A DNA stretch of 49,143 nt, from assembly GCA_050996405.1 (NCBI GenBank), contig JBPCRW010000271.1, positions 1 through 49,143 of the forward strand, read 5' to 3'. The notes beneath the pieces were generated by a model. That model had not been told where the DNA came from. It saw only the letters and a program-made list of their open reading frames with translations, and did not search any database. Both the position numbers and the translations under genes were made by a program. This DNA is from JBPCRW01 sp050996405. GTDB taxonomy: Bacteria > Acidobacteriota > Blastocatellia > Pyrinomonadales > Pyrinomonadaceae. Positions 32,712 to 41,109 of this stretch are shown piece after piece. The first letter of the stretch is position 1; each line of letters opens with the position of its first letter.

Positions 32712-34370
32712 ATGAATTCGGAATCCGCCTGCGTTTCAGAAAAAAAATCCTTTTGCGTTGAAACAATTCCTTTCGAGCAAATCCCGAATCAGTCGCGCCT
32801 TTTTTTAGATTTTCAGGCAGATTCGCCGACCGTCCGCAAATTTTATCCGCAAAAATTATCCGAAGGTTTTATAAAAGAAGTTTTAGCAAATTATAAAACC
32901 GACCGAGATGCGCTGTGCGATGCTTTGGAAGAGTCGAATAAAAATTTCGGCGTGTCTGAAAAAACTTTAGAAAATATAAATCTTTTGCGCGAAAACGATT
33001 GCGTCGCAATTGTGACTGGGCAGCAGACTGGACTTTTTTCGGGCGCGCTCTACACGATTTACAAAGCGTTTTCGGCGATTCGTCTAGCGGAAGATTTACG
33101 AAAACAAAACGTCAAAGCCGTGCCGGTTTTCTGGATTGCCGGAGAAGACCACGATTTTGACGAAGTGAAAAAAACTTTTGTCATAAATCGCGCGGGAAAT
33201 TTGACGGAAATTGAAAATACGCCGCGCGAGTTGAAAGAAAATTCTCCGGTCGGATTTGTGCGTTTGGACGAAACGATTGAAGAAACGCGGGGCGCACTTT
33301 TTGACGATTTGCGGCAAACCGAATTTACGGACGAATTAAAAATTTTTCTGCGCGAAACTTATAAAACGGGTGAAACCTTTTCGACCGCGTTCGCCAAATT
33401 TCTGACGAAAATTTTCGGCGAATACGGCTTGATAATTTTCGCGCCGCTTGACGAAAAGTTAAAAAAACTTTCCGCACCGATTTTTTCGGAAGCCGTCAAA
33501 AAATCCGACGAAATCCACGTCGCTTTGCTCGACAGAACGCGACATCTCGAAGCGGAAAACTATCACGCGCAGGTTTTGGTCGAAAAAGATTTTTTTCCAT
33601 TTTTTTTGATTGAAGAAAACGAGCGTTTCGCGTTGAAAAAAAAAGAGAACGGAAAATATCAAGCGAAAGGAACAAAACTCGAATTTTCGCTCGAAGATTT
33701 GATAAAAATTGCCGAACGCGAGCCGCAGAAATTGAGTCCGAACGCGCTGATGCGTCCCGTCGCGCAGGATTATCTTTTGCCGACCGCAATCTATTTCGGC
33801 GGCGCGGCGGAAATTGCTTATTTCGCGCAGAATGCCGAGATTTACAAAATTTTAAATCGTCCGGCAACCCCTATCAAACACCGCGCGAGTTTGACGATTA
33901 TCGAACCGAAAAATCGCCGGACGCTCGAAAAATATCATTTGAAATTTAGCGATTTATTCAATGGGCGCGAAGAAATTTTCGCCCGCGTCGTCAATGAATT
34001 TTTAGCAAGCGGCGCGGCGCGAAAATTTACCGAAGTTGAAGAAAATATAAACTCTCAACTAAATCGTCTGGATAAAATCTTGAGTGAAATCGAGCCGACT
34101 TTATCAACAAATCTGAACACGCGCCGCCGTAAAATTATTTATCACGTCAACGCTCTGATGAAAAAATTTCAGCGCGTCGAAATGCGTAAAAACGACGACA
34201 CGCGGCGCAGGCTCGAATTTTTATTTACTTCGCTTTTGCCGCACAAAGCATTGCAGGAACGCAGTTTAAATGTTACATATTTTCTCAATCTTTACGGCGA
34301 AAATTTTATCAACTGGATTTACGATGCGGTTGACACGGACGAAAAAGAACATCGAATAATGTATCTTTGA
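32712..34370 (+). CDS. bshC: Bacillithiol biosynthesis cysteine-adding enzyme BshC
   Basis: The 552-residue product matches BshC, which adds cysteine to glucosaminyl-malate in the last step of bacillithiol synthesis. Signature stretches are VTGQQTGLFSGALYTIYKAF (about 101-120), VFWIAGEDHDFDEV (about 139-152), RPVAQDYLLPTAIYFGGAAEIAYFAQ (about 345) and the C-terminal coiled coil. Length is normal. No bshA or bshB is in the window. The next gene starts only 15 bp after its stop, so bshC, hicB-like and mutL look like one transcript. Presence suggests the cell uses bacillithiol as low-molecular-weight thiol. Confidence 0.93.
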   Translation: MNSESACVSEKKSFCVETIPFEQIPNQSRLFLDFQADSPTVRKFYPQKLSEGFIKEVLANYKTDRDALCDALEESNKNFGVSEKTLENINLLRENDCVAIVTGQQTGLFSGALYTIYKAFSAIRLAEDLRKQNVKAVPVFWIAGEDHDFDEVKKTFVINRAGNLTEIENTPRELKENSPVGFVRLDETIEETRGALFDDLRQTEFTDELKIFLRETYKTGETFSTAFAKFLTKIFGEYGLIIFAPLDEKLKKLSAPIFSEAVKKSDEIHVALLDRTRHLEAENYHAQVLVEKDFFPFFLIEENERFALKKKENGKYQAKGTKLEFSLEDLIKIAEREPQKLSPNALMRPVAQDYLLPTAIYFGGAAEIAYFAQNAEIYKILNRPATPIKHRASLTIIEPKNRRTLEKYHLKFSDLFNGREEIFARVVNEFLASGAARKFTEVEENINSQLNRLDKILSEIEPTLSTNLNTRRRKIIYHVNALMKKFQRVEMRKNDDTRRRLEFLFTSLLPHKALQERSLNVTYFLNLYGENFINWIYDAVDTDEKEHRIMYL

Positions 34371-34385
34371 TTGATGGAGATTTTT

Positions 34386-34577
34386 ATGAATAGAAAAGTT
34401 GTGTTGTATCGCGGGGAAGATAATGTCATAGTGGCGGAAGTTCCGAGTTTGCAGGGAGTAATAAATCAAGGCAAGACGCGCGACGAGGCTCTGCGAAATA
34501 TCAAGGAAGCCGTTGCTTTGCATGTAGAAGTTTTGCTGGAAAGAAATCTGCCCGTTCCGAAATTTATAGTCGAATGA
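34386..34577 (+). CDS. Solo HicB-like (UPF0150) protein
   Basis: The 63-residue product has the partial RNase H-like fold of HicB antitoxins (VVLYRGEDNVIVAEVPSLQG, then GKTRDEALRNIKEAVALHVE). No HicA toxin gene is adjacent and no DNA-binding C-terminus is present, so it is an orphan of the family and its role is open. GGAG lies 6 bp before the ATG at 34386, ruling out the earlier TTG/ATG. Its stop overlaps the mutL start by 4 bp (ATGA), so mutL translation is coupled to it. Confidence 0.85.
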   Translation: MNRKVVLYRGEDNVIVAEVPSLQGVINQGKTRDEALRNIKEAVALHVEVLLERNLPVPKFIVE

Positions 34578-36607
34578 GCAAAATCAAAATTTTACCCGAC
34601 AATCTTTCAAATCAAATCGCCGCCGGAGAAGTCGTCGAGCGTCCCGCGTCGGTGATTAAAGAATTGTTGGAAAACGCTTTGGATGCCGGAGCGTGGCGTG
34701 TCCAGATTGACGTAGAACTCGGCGGCAGGCGTTTGATGCGCGTTTCGGACGACGGCGAGGGAATGACGCGCGACGACGCGATTTTGTCGTTTGAACGCCA
34801 CGCGACATCGAAAATAAAAACGCTCGAAGATTTATCGAAAATTCAAACTTTGGGATTTCGCGGCGAGGCTCTGGCTTCGATTGCGTCCGTCGCCAAAGTC
34901 GAGTTAATCACGAAAACTGAAGAAGACACGGCGGCGGCGCGCGTCATTATTGAAGGCGGGCGATTGATTGATGTCAAAGACGCGGCGCGTCCGGCAGGGA
35001 CGACCATCACCGTCCGCGATTTATTTTTCAACACTCCGGCGCGTCGAAAATTTATGCGTTCGGAAGCGACCGAAAATTATCACTTGACTTCGATTGTCAC
35101 GCATTACGCGCTCGCCAATCACGAAATCGCTTTTACTTTAACGAGCAACGGCAGGGAAGTTTTACGCTTGTCTCCGGCAAAAGATTTGCGCGAGCGAGCG
35201 TTTCAAATTTTCGGCGCGAATCTGATAGAAAGTCTCTTGCCGGTTGCGGGCGGGCGCGAATACATCGCCAAAATCGGCGGCTACGTTTCCGCGCCGCGCG
35301 AGAGGCGGACGACGCGCGACGCGCAGTATTTTTTTATCAACGGGCGTTTTGTCAAAGATAAAATAATCGCGGGCGGACTACTCGAAGGCTTTCGTTCAGT
35401 TCTGCCGCACGGCGTTTATCCGGTCGCGTTTTTGTTTCTGGAAATTCCGCACGAAGAGGTGGACGTGAATGTTCACCCGTCAAAAACCGAAGTGCGTTTC
35501 CGCCGTTCGGAAGCCGTCAAGGAAGTAATCGCCGAAGCGATTCGCGCGGCTTTGGCAAACGCCGGAATTGTTCCGAATGCGGATTTCGGGATGCGGAATA
35601 CGGAATTGAAAATCGAAAATCAAAAACCGAATATTGAAACCGCAAACTTTGAGCAGCCACAGATTGAATTTCAAATTTCAGACAATAATTTTCAGTCGGT
35701 TTCTTCAAATGGATCTTTGCAAACAGAACAGCCGATTGAACGACAACGGGAATCGGCTATTGAAAAAGAATCTGAAACGACCGCGCCGATTTTAACCGCC
35801 CAAGATAATTTTGAGAGTGAAGTTTTCTCAAACGATTTTGAACAAGCTGTGCAGTCGCGTCTGGGAGAATCTTCGATTCAATTGCCGCCGAATCACGAAC
35901 AGCCGCAAGCAATTGACGGGCAAAATCAACTCCGCATTCCGCATCCTGAAATCCGCAATTATGATATTTTGCCGCCGGTTGATTCCGCCGAAAAAATTCC
36001 CAAAGTAATTGAACCTGAAAAGATTTCGTCGGGAAAAATCCGTCCAATCGGACAACTTCATGAAAGTTTTATTATTGCGACCGACGACGAAGGGCTGCTT
36101 TTAATTGACCAGCACGTCGCGCACGAAAGAATTTTGTTCGACAAATTTCGCCGCAAGGAAACGGAAAGAAAAATCGAATCGCAAAATTTACTGCTGCCCG
36201 AAACCTTCGATTTGACTCCGGCGCAAGCCGCCGCGTTTAATTTGATTGAAGAAGAATTGGAAAATTTAGGTTTCGGTTTGATGCGTCTTTCCGGCAGAAC
36301 CATCGCCGTCAAAAGCGTGCCGACGGATTTACCGCCGTCGGAAATTAGAAATTTATTGGCGGAAGTTTTGGATACGATTGACAAAGAAAAATCCGGCGGC
36401 GCGAAACAATTTTTGCGCGACCACATCGCGGCTTCACTCGCCTGCAAAGCCGCCGTCAAAATAAATATGAAACTCACGACGGAAAAAATGCAGTGGCTCA
36501 TTGACCGGCTCTTAACTACTTCTTCGCCGACGACTTGCCCGCACGGACGACCTGTTATTTTGCGTCTCACGATGCGCGACATCGAACGCGGATTTCATCG
36601 AACTTGA
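34574..36607 (+). CDS. mutL: DNA mismatch repair protein MutL
   Basis: The 677-residue product has an N-terminal GHKL ATPase (ENALDAGA, DDGEGM, TLGFRGEALASI) and a transducer domain (VDVNVHPSKTEVRF). A long variable linker (about residues 330-480) is partly made of 7-bp repeats. The C-terminal dimer and endonuclease domain has IDQHVAHERILFD (from about 508; the canonical last Glu is Asp), ACKAAVKIN and CPHGRP. These support a nicking MutL, as in organisms without MutH. It is the last gene of the bshC transcript. No mutS is in the window. Confidence 0.96.
   Translation: MSKIKILPDNLSNQIAAGEVVERPASVIKELLENALDAGAWRVQIDVELGGRRLMRVSDDGEGMTRDDAILSFERHATSKIKTLEDLSKIQTLGFRGEALASIASVAKVELITKTEEDTAAARVIIEGGRLIDVKDAARPAGTTITVRDLFFNTPARRKFMRSEATENYHLTSIVTHYALANHEIAFTLTSNGREVLRLSPAKDLRERAFQIFGANLIESLLPVAGGREYIAKIGGYVSAPRERRTTRDAQYFFINGRFVKDKIIAGGLLEGFRSVLPHGVYPVAFLFLEIPHEEVDVNVHPSKTEVRFRRSEAVKEVIAEAIRAALANAGIVPNADFGMRNTELKIENQKPNIETANFEQPQIEFQISDNNFQSVSSNGSLQTEQPIERQRESAIEKESETTAPILTAQDNFESEVFSNDFEQAVQSRLGESSIQLPPNHEQPQAIDGQNQLRIPHPEIRNYDILPPVDSAEKIPKVIEPEKISSGKIRPIGQLHESFIIATDDEGLLLIDQHVAHERILFDKFRRKETERKIESQNLLLPETFDLTPAQAAAFNLIEEELENLGFGLMRLSGRTIAVKSVPTDLPPSEIRNLLAEVLDTIDKEKSGGAKQFLRDHIAASLACKAAVKINMKLTTEKMQWLIDRLLTTSSPTTCPHGRPVILRLTMRDIERGFHRT
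35573..35635. repeat. Heptanucleotide repeat inside mutL, block 1
   Basis: About nine consecutive 7-bp units (CCGAATG, CGGATTT, CGGGATG, CGGAATA, CGGAATT, GAAAATC twice, then weaker) encode PNADFGMRNTELKIENQKPN in the MutL linker. Confidence 0.78.
35932..35959. repeat. Heptanucleotide repeat inside mutL, block 2
   Basis: Four units (CCGCATT, CCGCATC, CTGAAAT, CCGCAAT) encode RIPHPEIRN near the end of the MutL linker. They are complementary in type to block 1. Confidence 0.75.
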
Positions 36608-36803
36608 AAAATGTTATTGACAATCGTTTTAAGATAAGTTAAATTTATCAAACTTTCCGAAATCGTTTCGGAAACGAAAAATCGAAAATGCAGAATTTGA
36701 CCGCCAAATTTTATTTTTATTTTAGCTTTTACTATAGCGTAACGGCTAAAGGCGGAGTTTTGCATAAAACGAATTAGACAGAAAGCAAAATTTTTTAGAC
36801 CCG

Positions 36804-36839
36804 AAGCCGTGATGCGAAAATCACGGCTTTTTTGTTTTT
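36804..36839 (+). terminator. Terminator or attenuator directly before the chorismate mutase gene
   Basis: AAGCCGTGA (36804-36812) and TCACGGCTT (36821-36829) form a 9-bp stem followed by TTTTTTGTTTTT. The Shine-Dalgarno GGAGG of the next gene starts at once after the T-run. It is almost 200 bp from the mutL stop. This position fits transcription attenuation of the aromatic operon, but it could simply end mutL transcription. The rest of the 242-bp gap shows only AT-rich sequence and no gene. Confidence 0.75.
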
Positions 36840-36849
36840 GGAGGTAAAG

Positions 36850-37143
36850 ATGAAACTTGAAGATTGGCGAAATGAAATTGATTCGATAGACGCGGAAATT
36901 ATTTGTTTGTTAAATCAGCGCGCGAAACTGGCGCGAAAAATCGGCACTTTAAAAGCGACGGCGGGTTTGCCAATTACAGATTCCGAGCGCGAAGAAAAAA
37001 TTCTGCGCGGCGTTTGCAATTTGAATCGAGGCAATCTCACAGACGAAACGATTGTCAGAATTTTCAGAGAAATTCTCCGCTCGTCAAAGCAAATTCAAAA
37101 CGAAACAATTAAAAAAATAATCGAAAACGGAGCGGCGATTTAA
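36850..37143 (+). CDS. Chorismate mutase, AroQ class
   Basis: The 97-residue all-helical product matches monofunctional AroQ-type chorismate mutase, which converts chorismate to prephenate. Seen are WRNEIDSIDAEIICLLNQRAKLARKIG (helix 1, with the expected Arg and Lys) and RIFREILRSSKQIQ (C-terminal helix). GGAGG precedes the ATG at 36850. It is followed 3 bp later by the prephenate dehydratase-like gene and then DAHP synthase, giving an aromatic amino acid operon. A terminator hairpin directly before the gene hints at attenuation. Confidence 0.92.
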   Translation: MKLEDWRNEIDSIDAEIICLLNQRAKLARKIGTLKATAGLPITDSEREEKILRGVCNLNRGNLTDETIVRIFREILRSSKQIQNETIKKIIENGAAI

Positions 37144-37146
37144 CAA

Positions 37147-37689
37147 ATGAGCGTCGTAGCGATTCAAGGAATAAGAGGAAGTTACAGCGAGGAAGCGGCG
37201 ACGAAAATGTTTGGCGCGAACGTCGAAATTTTGGAGTGTTTAAATTTTACGGACGCTTTTCAGACGCTTTTGCGAAATCGCGCGGAATATGCGGTTATCC
37301 CGTTTAAAAACAAAATCGTCGGCAATATCGAAGTGCCAAACGAGCTTTTTAAAAATACGAATCTGAAAATTCTGGATGAAATAAATTTAGAAATCCGGCA
37401 CGTTTTGGTCGGAATGCAAAATGCGGAATTTGAGAATCTGAAAACGGTTTGCTCGCACGTCGAGGCTCTCAAGCAATGCGAAAATTTTTTATTGAGCAAC
37501 CCGCAACTGCAAAAAATTTCCGGCGCGGATACGGCTTCGAGCGTTCGTCAAATTGTCAAAAAAAACAATTCTGTAAATTCGGCAATCGGAAGCAGGCGGG
37601 CAGCGGAAATTTACGGCGCGAAAATTTTACGGGAAAACATCGCGGACGACGCGGACAACCAAACGACATTTTATTTATTACGAAAATAA
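37147..37689 (+). CDS. Divergent prephenate dehydratase-like protein, no ACT domain
   Basis: The 180-residue product has the two-lobed dehydratase fold signature (IQGIRGSYSEEAATKMF at the start, NQTTFYLL at the end). Prephenate dehydratase converts prephenate to phenylpyruvate. The regulatory ACT domain that normally follows (about 80 residues, binding Phe) is absent. The usual PIENS-x-x-G segment reads PFKNKIVGNI, so the conserved Glu is Lys, and TRF reads TTF. It may be a feedback-free, altered-specificity or impaired enzyme. Position between chorismate mutase and DAHP synthase supports an aromatic role. Confidence 0.82.
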   Translation: MSVVAIQGIRGSYSEEAATKMFGANVEILECLNFTDAFQTLLRNRAEYAVIPFKNKIVGNIEVPNELFKNTNLKILDEINLEIRHVLVGMQNAEFENLKTVCSHVEALKQCENFLLSNPQLQKISGADTASSVRQIVKKNNSVNSAIGSRRAAEIYGAKILRENIADDADNQTTFYLLRK

Positions 37690-37722
37690 TTTTTTAGAAC
37701 GGCAATAATTGAGGATAAAACA

Positions 37723-38745
37723 ATGATTATCACGATGAACGAAACGGCTGGCGGCGAAGAAATCAGCCACATAATAAAACATCTGGAAGCGAAAAATTAC
37801 ACGCCGCGCGCGCGCGTCAACGGGCGCGTTCACATCGCCGCGCTCGGCAAAGGCGACGCGATTGATTGGAATATTTTGCGCGAAGCGAAAGGTGTGGCGA
37901 AAATTGAAACTCCCGAACATCCGTTCGTTTTGGCAAGCTGGCAGATGAATCCCGAAAGAAGCGTGGTCAAAGTAAAGCACGTCGAAATCAGCGGCGCAGG
38001 GGCGGCAGTTGTGATGGCGGGACCTTGTTCGGTCGAGTGGCGCGAACAGGTTTTGGCAACGGCTCGCGCCGTCAAAGAATCGGGCGCGGTGATGCTGCGC
38101 GGCGGCGCATACAAACCGCGCACTTCGCCGTATGAATTTCAAGGTCTCGGCACGGAAGGATTAAAACTTTTGCGCGAAGCGGGCGACGAAACCGGATTGC
38201 CGGTCATTACCGAAGTGATGAGCGAGGACGATGTGGAACAGGTCGCCGAATACGCGGATATGTTTCAAATCGGCGCGCGGAATATGCAGAATTTTTCGCT
38301 TTTGAGAAAAATCGGAAAAATGAAAACACCGGTTTTGCTGAAGCGCGGCGCGTCGGCGACGGTCAAAGAATGGCTCTGCGCGGCGGAATATATTTTGGCG
38401 GGCGGAAACGAATCGGTCGTGTTATGCGAGCGCGGAATCAAAACATTCGATAATTCTTTGCGAAACACTCTGGATTTGGCATCGGTCGCGCTCGTCAAAG
38501 AATTATCGCATTTGCCCGTGATTGTTGATCCGTCGCACGCTTGCGGCAAACGAAGTCTGGTTTCGGTTCTGGCGAAAGCGGCAATCGCCGTCGGCGCGGA
38601 TGGCGTGATTGTCGAAGTTCATCCGCAGCCTGAAAAGGCTCTCTCGGATGCCGCGCAGCAGCTTACATTTAATAACTTTGCGGAAATGATGCGCGAGATG
38701 CAAAGCCCGCTCCGGCAAGTTTTTGCGGCGAAAAATCATGTTTAA
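37723..38745 (+). CDS. aroF: 3-Deoxy-7-phosphoheptulonate synthase (DAHP synthase, type I-beta)
   Basis: The 340-residue enzyme condenses phosphoenolpyruvate and erythrose 4-phosphate, the first step to aromatic amino acids. It has an N-terminal ferredoxin-like regulatory domain (about 1-70) and a KDO8P-synthase-type barrel with AGPCSVE (metal Cys), RGGAYKPRTSPYEFQG, VITEVMS and DPSHACGKR. GAGGA lies upstream of its ATG. It closes the chorismate mutase operon, and its stop overlaps the convergent HAD gene by 4 bp. The N-terminal domain suggests Phe/Tyr feedback control. Confidence 0.95.
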   Translation: MIITMNETAGGEEISHIIKHLEAKNYTPRARVNGRVHIAALGKGDAIDWNILREAKGVAKIETPEHPFVLASWQMNPERSVVKVKHVEISGAGAAVVMAGPCSVEWREQVLATARAVKESGAVMLRGGAYKPRTSPYEFQGLGTEGLKLLREAGDETGLPVITEVMSEDDVEQVAEYADMFQIGARNMQNFSLLRKIGKMKTPVLLKRGASATVKEWLCAAEYILAGGNESVVLCERGIKTFDNSLRNTLDLASVALVKELSHLPVIVDPSHACGKRSLVSVLAKAAIAVGADGVIVEVHPQPEKALSDAAQQLTFNNFAEMMREMQSPLRQVFAAKNHV

Positions 38746-39500
38746 AGAGTTTCGAGAATCTGTAAGACTTTGCGGGTATCACTTAAATCTTTAATCAATG
38801 CGTCCGGCTTTTCCGATTCCAATTTTGCGCGGTCAACGCCCCTACCAGTTTCGACCGAAAGGATTTTCGCGCCGAAGTTTTTCGCGGTTGCGATGTCGTG
38901 CGGAGTATCGCCGATGACGATAAACTGCGCGGGTTTGAGCGCGGTGCTGTAATGCGCGTTGAAAATTTCTCCGGCTTTAACGGCAAGCCGTCGGCGGTCG
39001 TGCGAGATGTCGCCGTAGGTATTAAGCGAATTTTCAAAGTATTGCCAAACGCCGACGTAACGGCACTTTATCTCCGCGCCGCAGCTTACGTTGCCCGTCA
39101 GCAGCGCGTTGACAAAATGCGGACTTTCATCGGTCGCCCGTAAAATTTCCTTCACGCCGGAAAGAATCTCATAAACGTTTTCGTGGCTGCCGATATATTT
39201 TTCCATCTCGACGCATAGAACTTCAATGAATTCATTCATCCGCTCGGAGATTTGGTCGATTGTGTAACCGTCGCCTTTTAACGCCTCGAAAACGATTTGC
39301 GTGTCGGTCGCGCCAGCCGCTTTGACTTCGGCGATTCTGCCTTTTGTGCCGTAAACCTTTTCCAGCGTCGCGGCAAAATAATCTCTAAATCCGCCCGGAC
39401 GGGTTGACTGCAAAAGCGTCCCGTCAATATCCCAGAGCAAAATGCGAATTTCGGAATGCGAAATGCGGATTGTCGAATTAACCTTTTTTGAGTCGTGCAT
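38742..39500 (-). CDS. HAD-superfamily phosphatase
   Basis: The 252-residue product is a HAD hydrolase like phosphoglycolate phosphatase: motif I LLWDIDGTLL with both Asp, motif II in LLTGN, and motifs III-IV VIGDTPHDIATAKNFGAKI. The ATG at 39500 is used; a TTG 9 bp upstream also reads. The leader before motif I (VNSTIRISHSEIRI) is encoded by 7-bp repeats (39444-39478), which extend the usual N-terminus by about 20 residues. Substrate unknown. It is followed on the - strand by no close gene and converges on aroF. Confidence 0.88.
   Translation of the reverse strand: MHDSKKVNSTIRISHSEIRILLWDIDGTLLQSTRPGGFRDYFAATLEKVYGTKGRIAEVKAAGATDTQIVFEALKGDGYTIDQISERMNEFIEVLCVEMEKYIGSHENVYEILSGVKEILRATDESPHFVNALLTGNVSCGAEIKCRYVGVWQYFENSLNTYGDISHDRRRLAVKAGEIFNAHYSTALKPAQFIVIGDTPHDIATAKNFGAKILSVETGRGVDRAKLESEKPDALIKDLSDTRKVLQILETL
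39444..39478. repeat. Heptanucleotide repeat at the start of the HAD gene
   Basis: Five 7-bp units (GCGAATT, TCGGAAT, GCGAAAT, GCGGATT, GTCGAAT) encode the N-terminal extension of the HAD phosphatase. The same consensus appears in the kinase gene at 3433-3460. Confidence 0.82.
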
Positions 39501-39529
39501 TGAATTCAAGTTTTAAATTTTCCGAAAAA

Positions 39530-40018
39530 TCATTCGATAATCGCCAGCACGTCACCGGCGTTGACGGTCGCGCCTTCGGCAAAACGAATTTCTTTGACGA
39601 TGCCGTCTTTTGGGGATTTCATTTCGTTCTGCATTTTCATCGCTTCGACAATGATGATGCCGTCGCCCTGTTTAATTTCCGCGCCCTGTTCGGCTAAAAC
39701 GCGCGCTACTTTGCCGGGCATCGCCGTTTTAATTTCGGCAATGCCGTCGGCGTTTGCGCCCGAAGCGGCGGATGCGCGCAGGCGTTTCGGGTCAATCAAT
39801 TTAACTTCGAGTTGACGATTGCCGATGTTGACGATTCCATGCGGCGCGACGTAAATCTGGTAAATTTTATTATCGTGTTTGAGCAGATAAACATTCGGTT
39901 CGACTTCCGACGCTTTGAGTTCGTAAGCGCGCCCGTCAATTGTCGCCGAGACTTTTTCGGCTTCGCGGCGAATTTCAATTTCGATTTTTTCGTCGCCGAG
40001 TTCGGCAATCAGTTTCAT
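39530..40018 (-). CDS. Biotin carboxyl carrier (biotinyl-binding) protein
   Basis: The 162-residue product has an unassigned N-terminal beta region (1-80) and a C-terminal biotinyl domain (about 92-162) with biotin-accepting K128 in VEAMKMQNEM. This architecture matches the small subunit of acyl-CoA (propionyl/methylcrotonyl type) or oxaloacetate-type carboxylases, not AccB with its Ala/Pro linker. The biotin carboxylase and carboxyltransferase genes are not in the window. It overlaps the preceding CWC gene by 4 bp (ATGA), so they are coupled. Confidence 0.9.
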   Translation of the reverse strand: MKLIAELGDEKIEIEIRREAEKVSATIDGRAYELKASEVEPNVYLLKHDNKIYQIYVAPHGIVNIGNRQLEVKLIDPKRLRASAASGANADGIAEIKTAMPGKVARVLAEQGAEIKQGDGIIIVEAMKMQNEMKSPKDGIVKEIRFAEGATVNAGDVLAIIE

Positions 40019-40230
40019 AAATTATTCGGATAAAGTTCGCAGCGATATGTAGAAGCCGCAAGGCAATCACGGCACAAACAATTCTTAAATTCCCTTTTCA
40101 ATTTTTCTAAATCTTCGGGCGCGACTTCAACTTCAAAACACCAGCATTTGCCTTCCTTCGCGCCGCACGAAAATTTTTCGCCGCACAACTCGCAAACGTT
40201 TTTGGATGTAATTTTATCGTTGAAACTCAT
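40015..40230 (-). CDS. Cysteine-rich CWC family protein
   Basis: The 71-residue product has seven Cys in a CELCG, FSCG, CWCF and CLCRDC pattern, matching the CWC small zinc or cluster protein family of unknown function. The ATG follows a weak AAGATGA leader. It is directly upstream of and overlaps the biotin carrier gene, a pairing that may reflect shared expression only. Confidence 0.85.
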   Translation of the reverse strand: MSFNDKITSKNVCELCGEKFSCGAKEGKCWCFEVEVAPEDLEKLKREFKNCLCRDCLAASTYRCELYPNNL

Positions 40231-40316
40231 CTTAAAACCAAATATAAAAATACCACGAATTTCAATCTCGATTAACTTTAAAAGACTAAAATTCGTGCCG
40301 GATTATTTCAAGAACT

Positions 40317-40952
40317 TTATTTGTCCGGCTGTTTGACGACGCGCAAGTATGGTTTTAATTCATTCCAGCCTGCGGGAAATTTTTCTTTTGCCTGTTCGTT
40401 TGTAACGGACGGGACGATGATTACGTCGTCGCCGTTTTTCCAGTTTGCTGGGGTTGCGACGCTGTGTTTTGCCGTCAGCTGCAAGGAATCTATGACGCGC
40501 AGAATCTCGTCGAAATTTCTGCCCGTGCTTGCCGGATAAGTCAGTGAAAGTTTGATTTTTTTATCGGGACTAATCACGAAAACCGAACGCACCGTCGCCG
40601 TATCGCTCGCGTTCGGATGAATCATTTCGTAAAGGTCTGCGACCGTTTTATCCGTGTCGGCGATAACCGGAAAATTCAGTTTCGCGCCTTGCGTTTCCTC
40701 GATGTCCGCCGCCCATTTTTCGTGCGAATCGGACGGGTCAACGCTCAAACCGATAACTTTCACGTCGCGTTTATCGAATTCTGGTTTAAGGCGCGCCACC
40801 ACGCCGAGTTCGGTCGTGCAAACCGGCGTAAAATCGCGCGGATGCGAAAATAAAACGCCCCAACTGTCGCCTAAATAATCGTAAAAATCAATATTCCCTA
40901 CGGTCGTTTCCGCCGTAAAATCCGGCGCGTCATCTCCAATTCTGACTGACAT
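40317..40952 (-). CDS. 1-Cys peroxiredoxin (Prx6 type)
   Basis: The 211-residue product reduces hydroperoxides. The peroxidatic Cys is C45 in HPRDFTPVCTTE, and there is no other cysteine in the protein, so it is a 1-Cys enzyme needing an external thiol (bacillithiol is possible here, inference). The C-terminal Prx6 extension (GDDVIIVPSV, KEKFPAGW, YLRVVKQPDK) is present. AGGAG lies upstream. It follows the sulfur-carrier operon on the same strand across a gap of about 160 bp with a hairpin-forming repeat, so it is probably its own unit. Confidence 0.95.
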   Translation of the reverse strand: MSVRIGDDAPDFTAETTVGNIDFYDYLGDSWGVLFSHPRDFTPVCTTELGVVARLKPEFDKRDVKVIGLSVDPSDSHEKWAADIEETQGAKLNFPVIADTDKTVADLYEMIHPNASDTATVRSVFVISPDKKIKLSLTYPASTGRNFDEILRVIDSLQLTAKHSVATPANWKNGDDVIIVPSVTNEQAKEKFPAGWNELKPYLRVVKQPDK

Positions 40953-40989
40953 AATTTTTTTAACTCCTTAATATTTCTAAGAATTTTTA

Positions 40990-41097
40990 TCGCAAATTTA
41001 CACAGATAAACGCGGATAAATTAAGAAAAGATAAAACACTTTGATTTATCTGTTTGTTTTAATCTGTGTGAACCTGCGTTCATCTGCGGTTAAATTC
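40990..41097. repeat. Inverted ATCTGTGT/ATCTGCG-type repeat
   Basis: The stretch TTTACACAGATAAACGCGGATAA (about 40996-41018), partly inverted as TTAATCTGTGTGAACCTGCG and TTCATCTGCGG (about 41060-41095), forms an imperfect hairpin between the E1-fusion and peroxiredoxin genes. A related fragment lies at about 43064-43135. Confidence 0.65.
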
Positions 41098-41109
41098 TTC
41101 AGCTTAGAT

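Noticed and set aside
34386..34577. HicAB toxin-antitoxin module
   Set aside because: No HicA gene or other toxin frame lies on either side; neighbours are bshC and mutL.
36608..36803. tRNA or other structured RNA in the mutL-chorismate mutase gap
   Set aside because: No T-loop sequence or cloverleaf pairing could be found; the stretch is AT-rich apart from the terminator.
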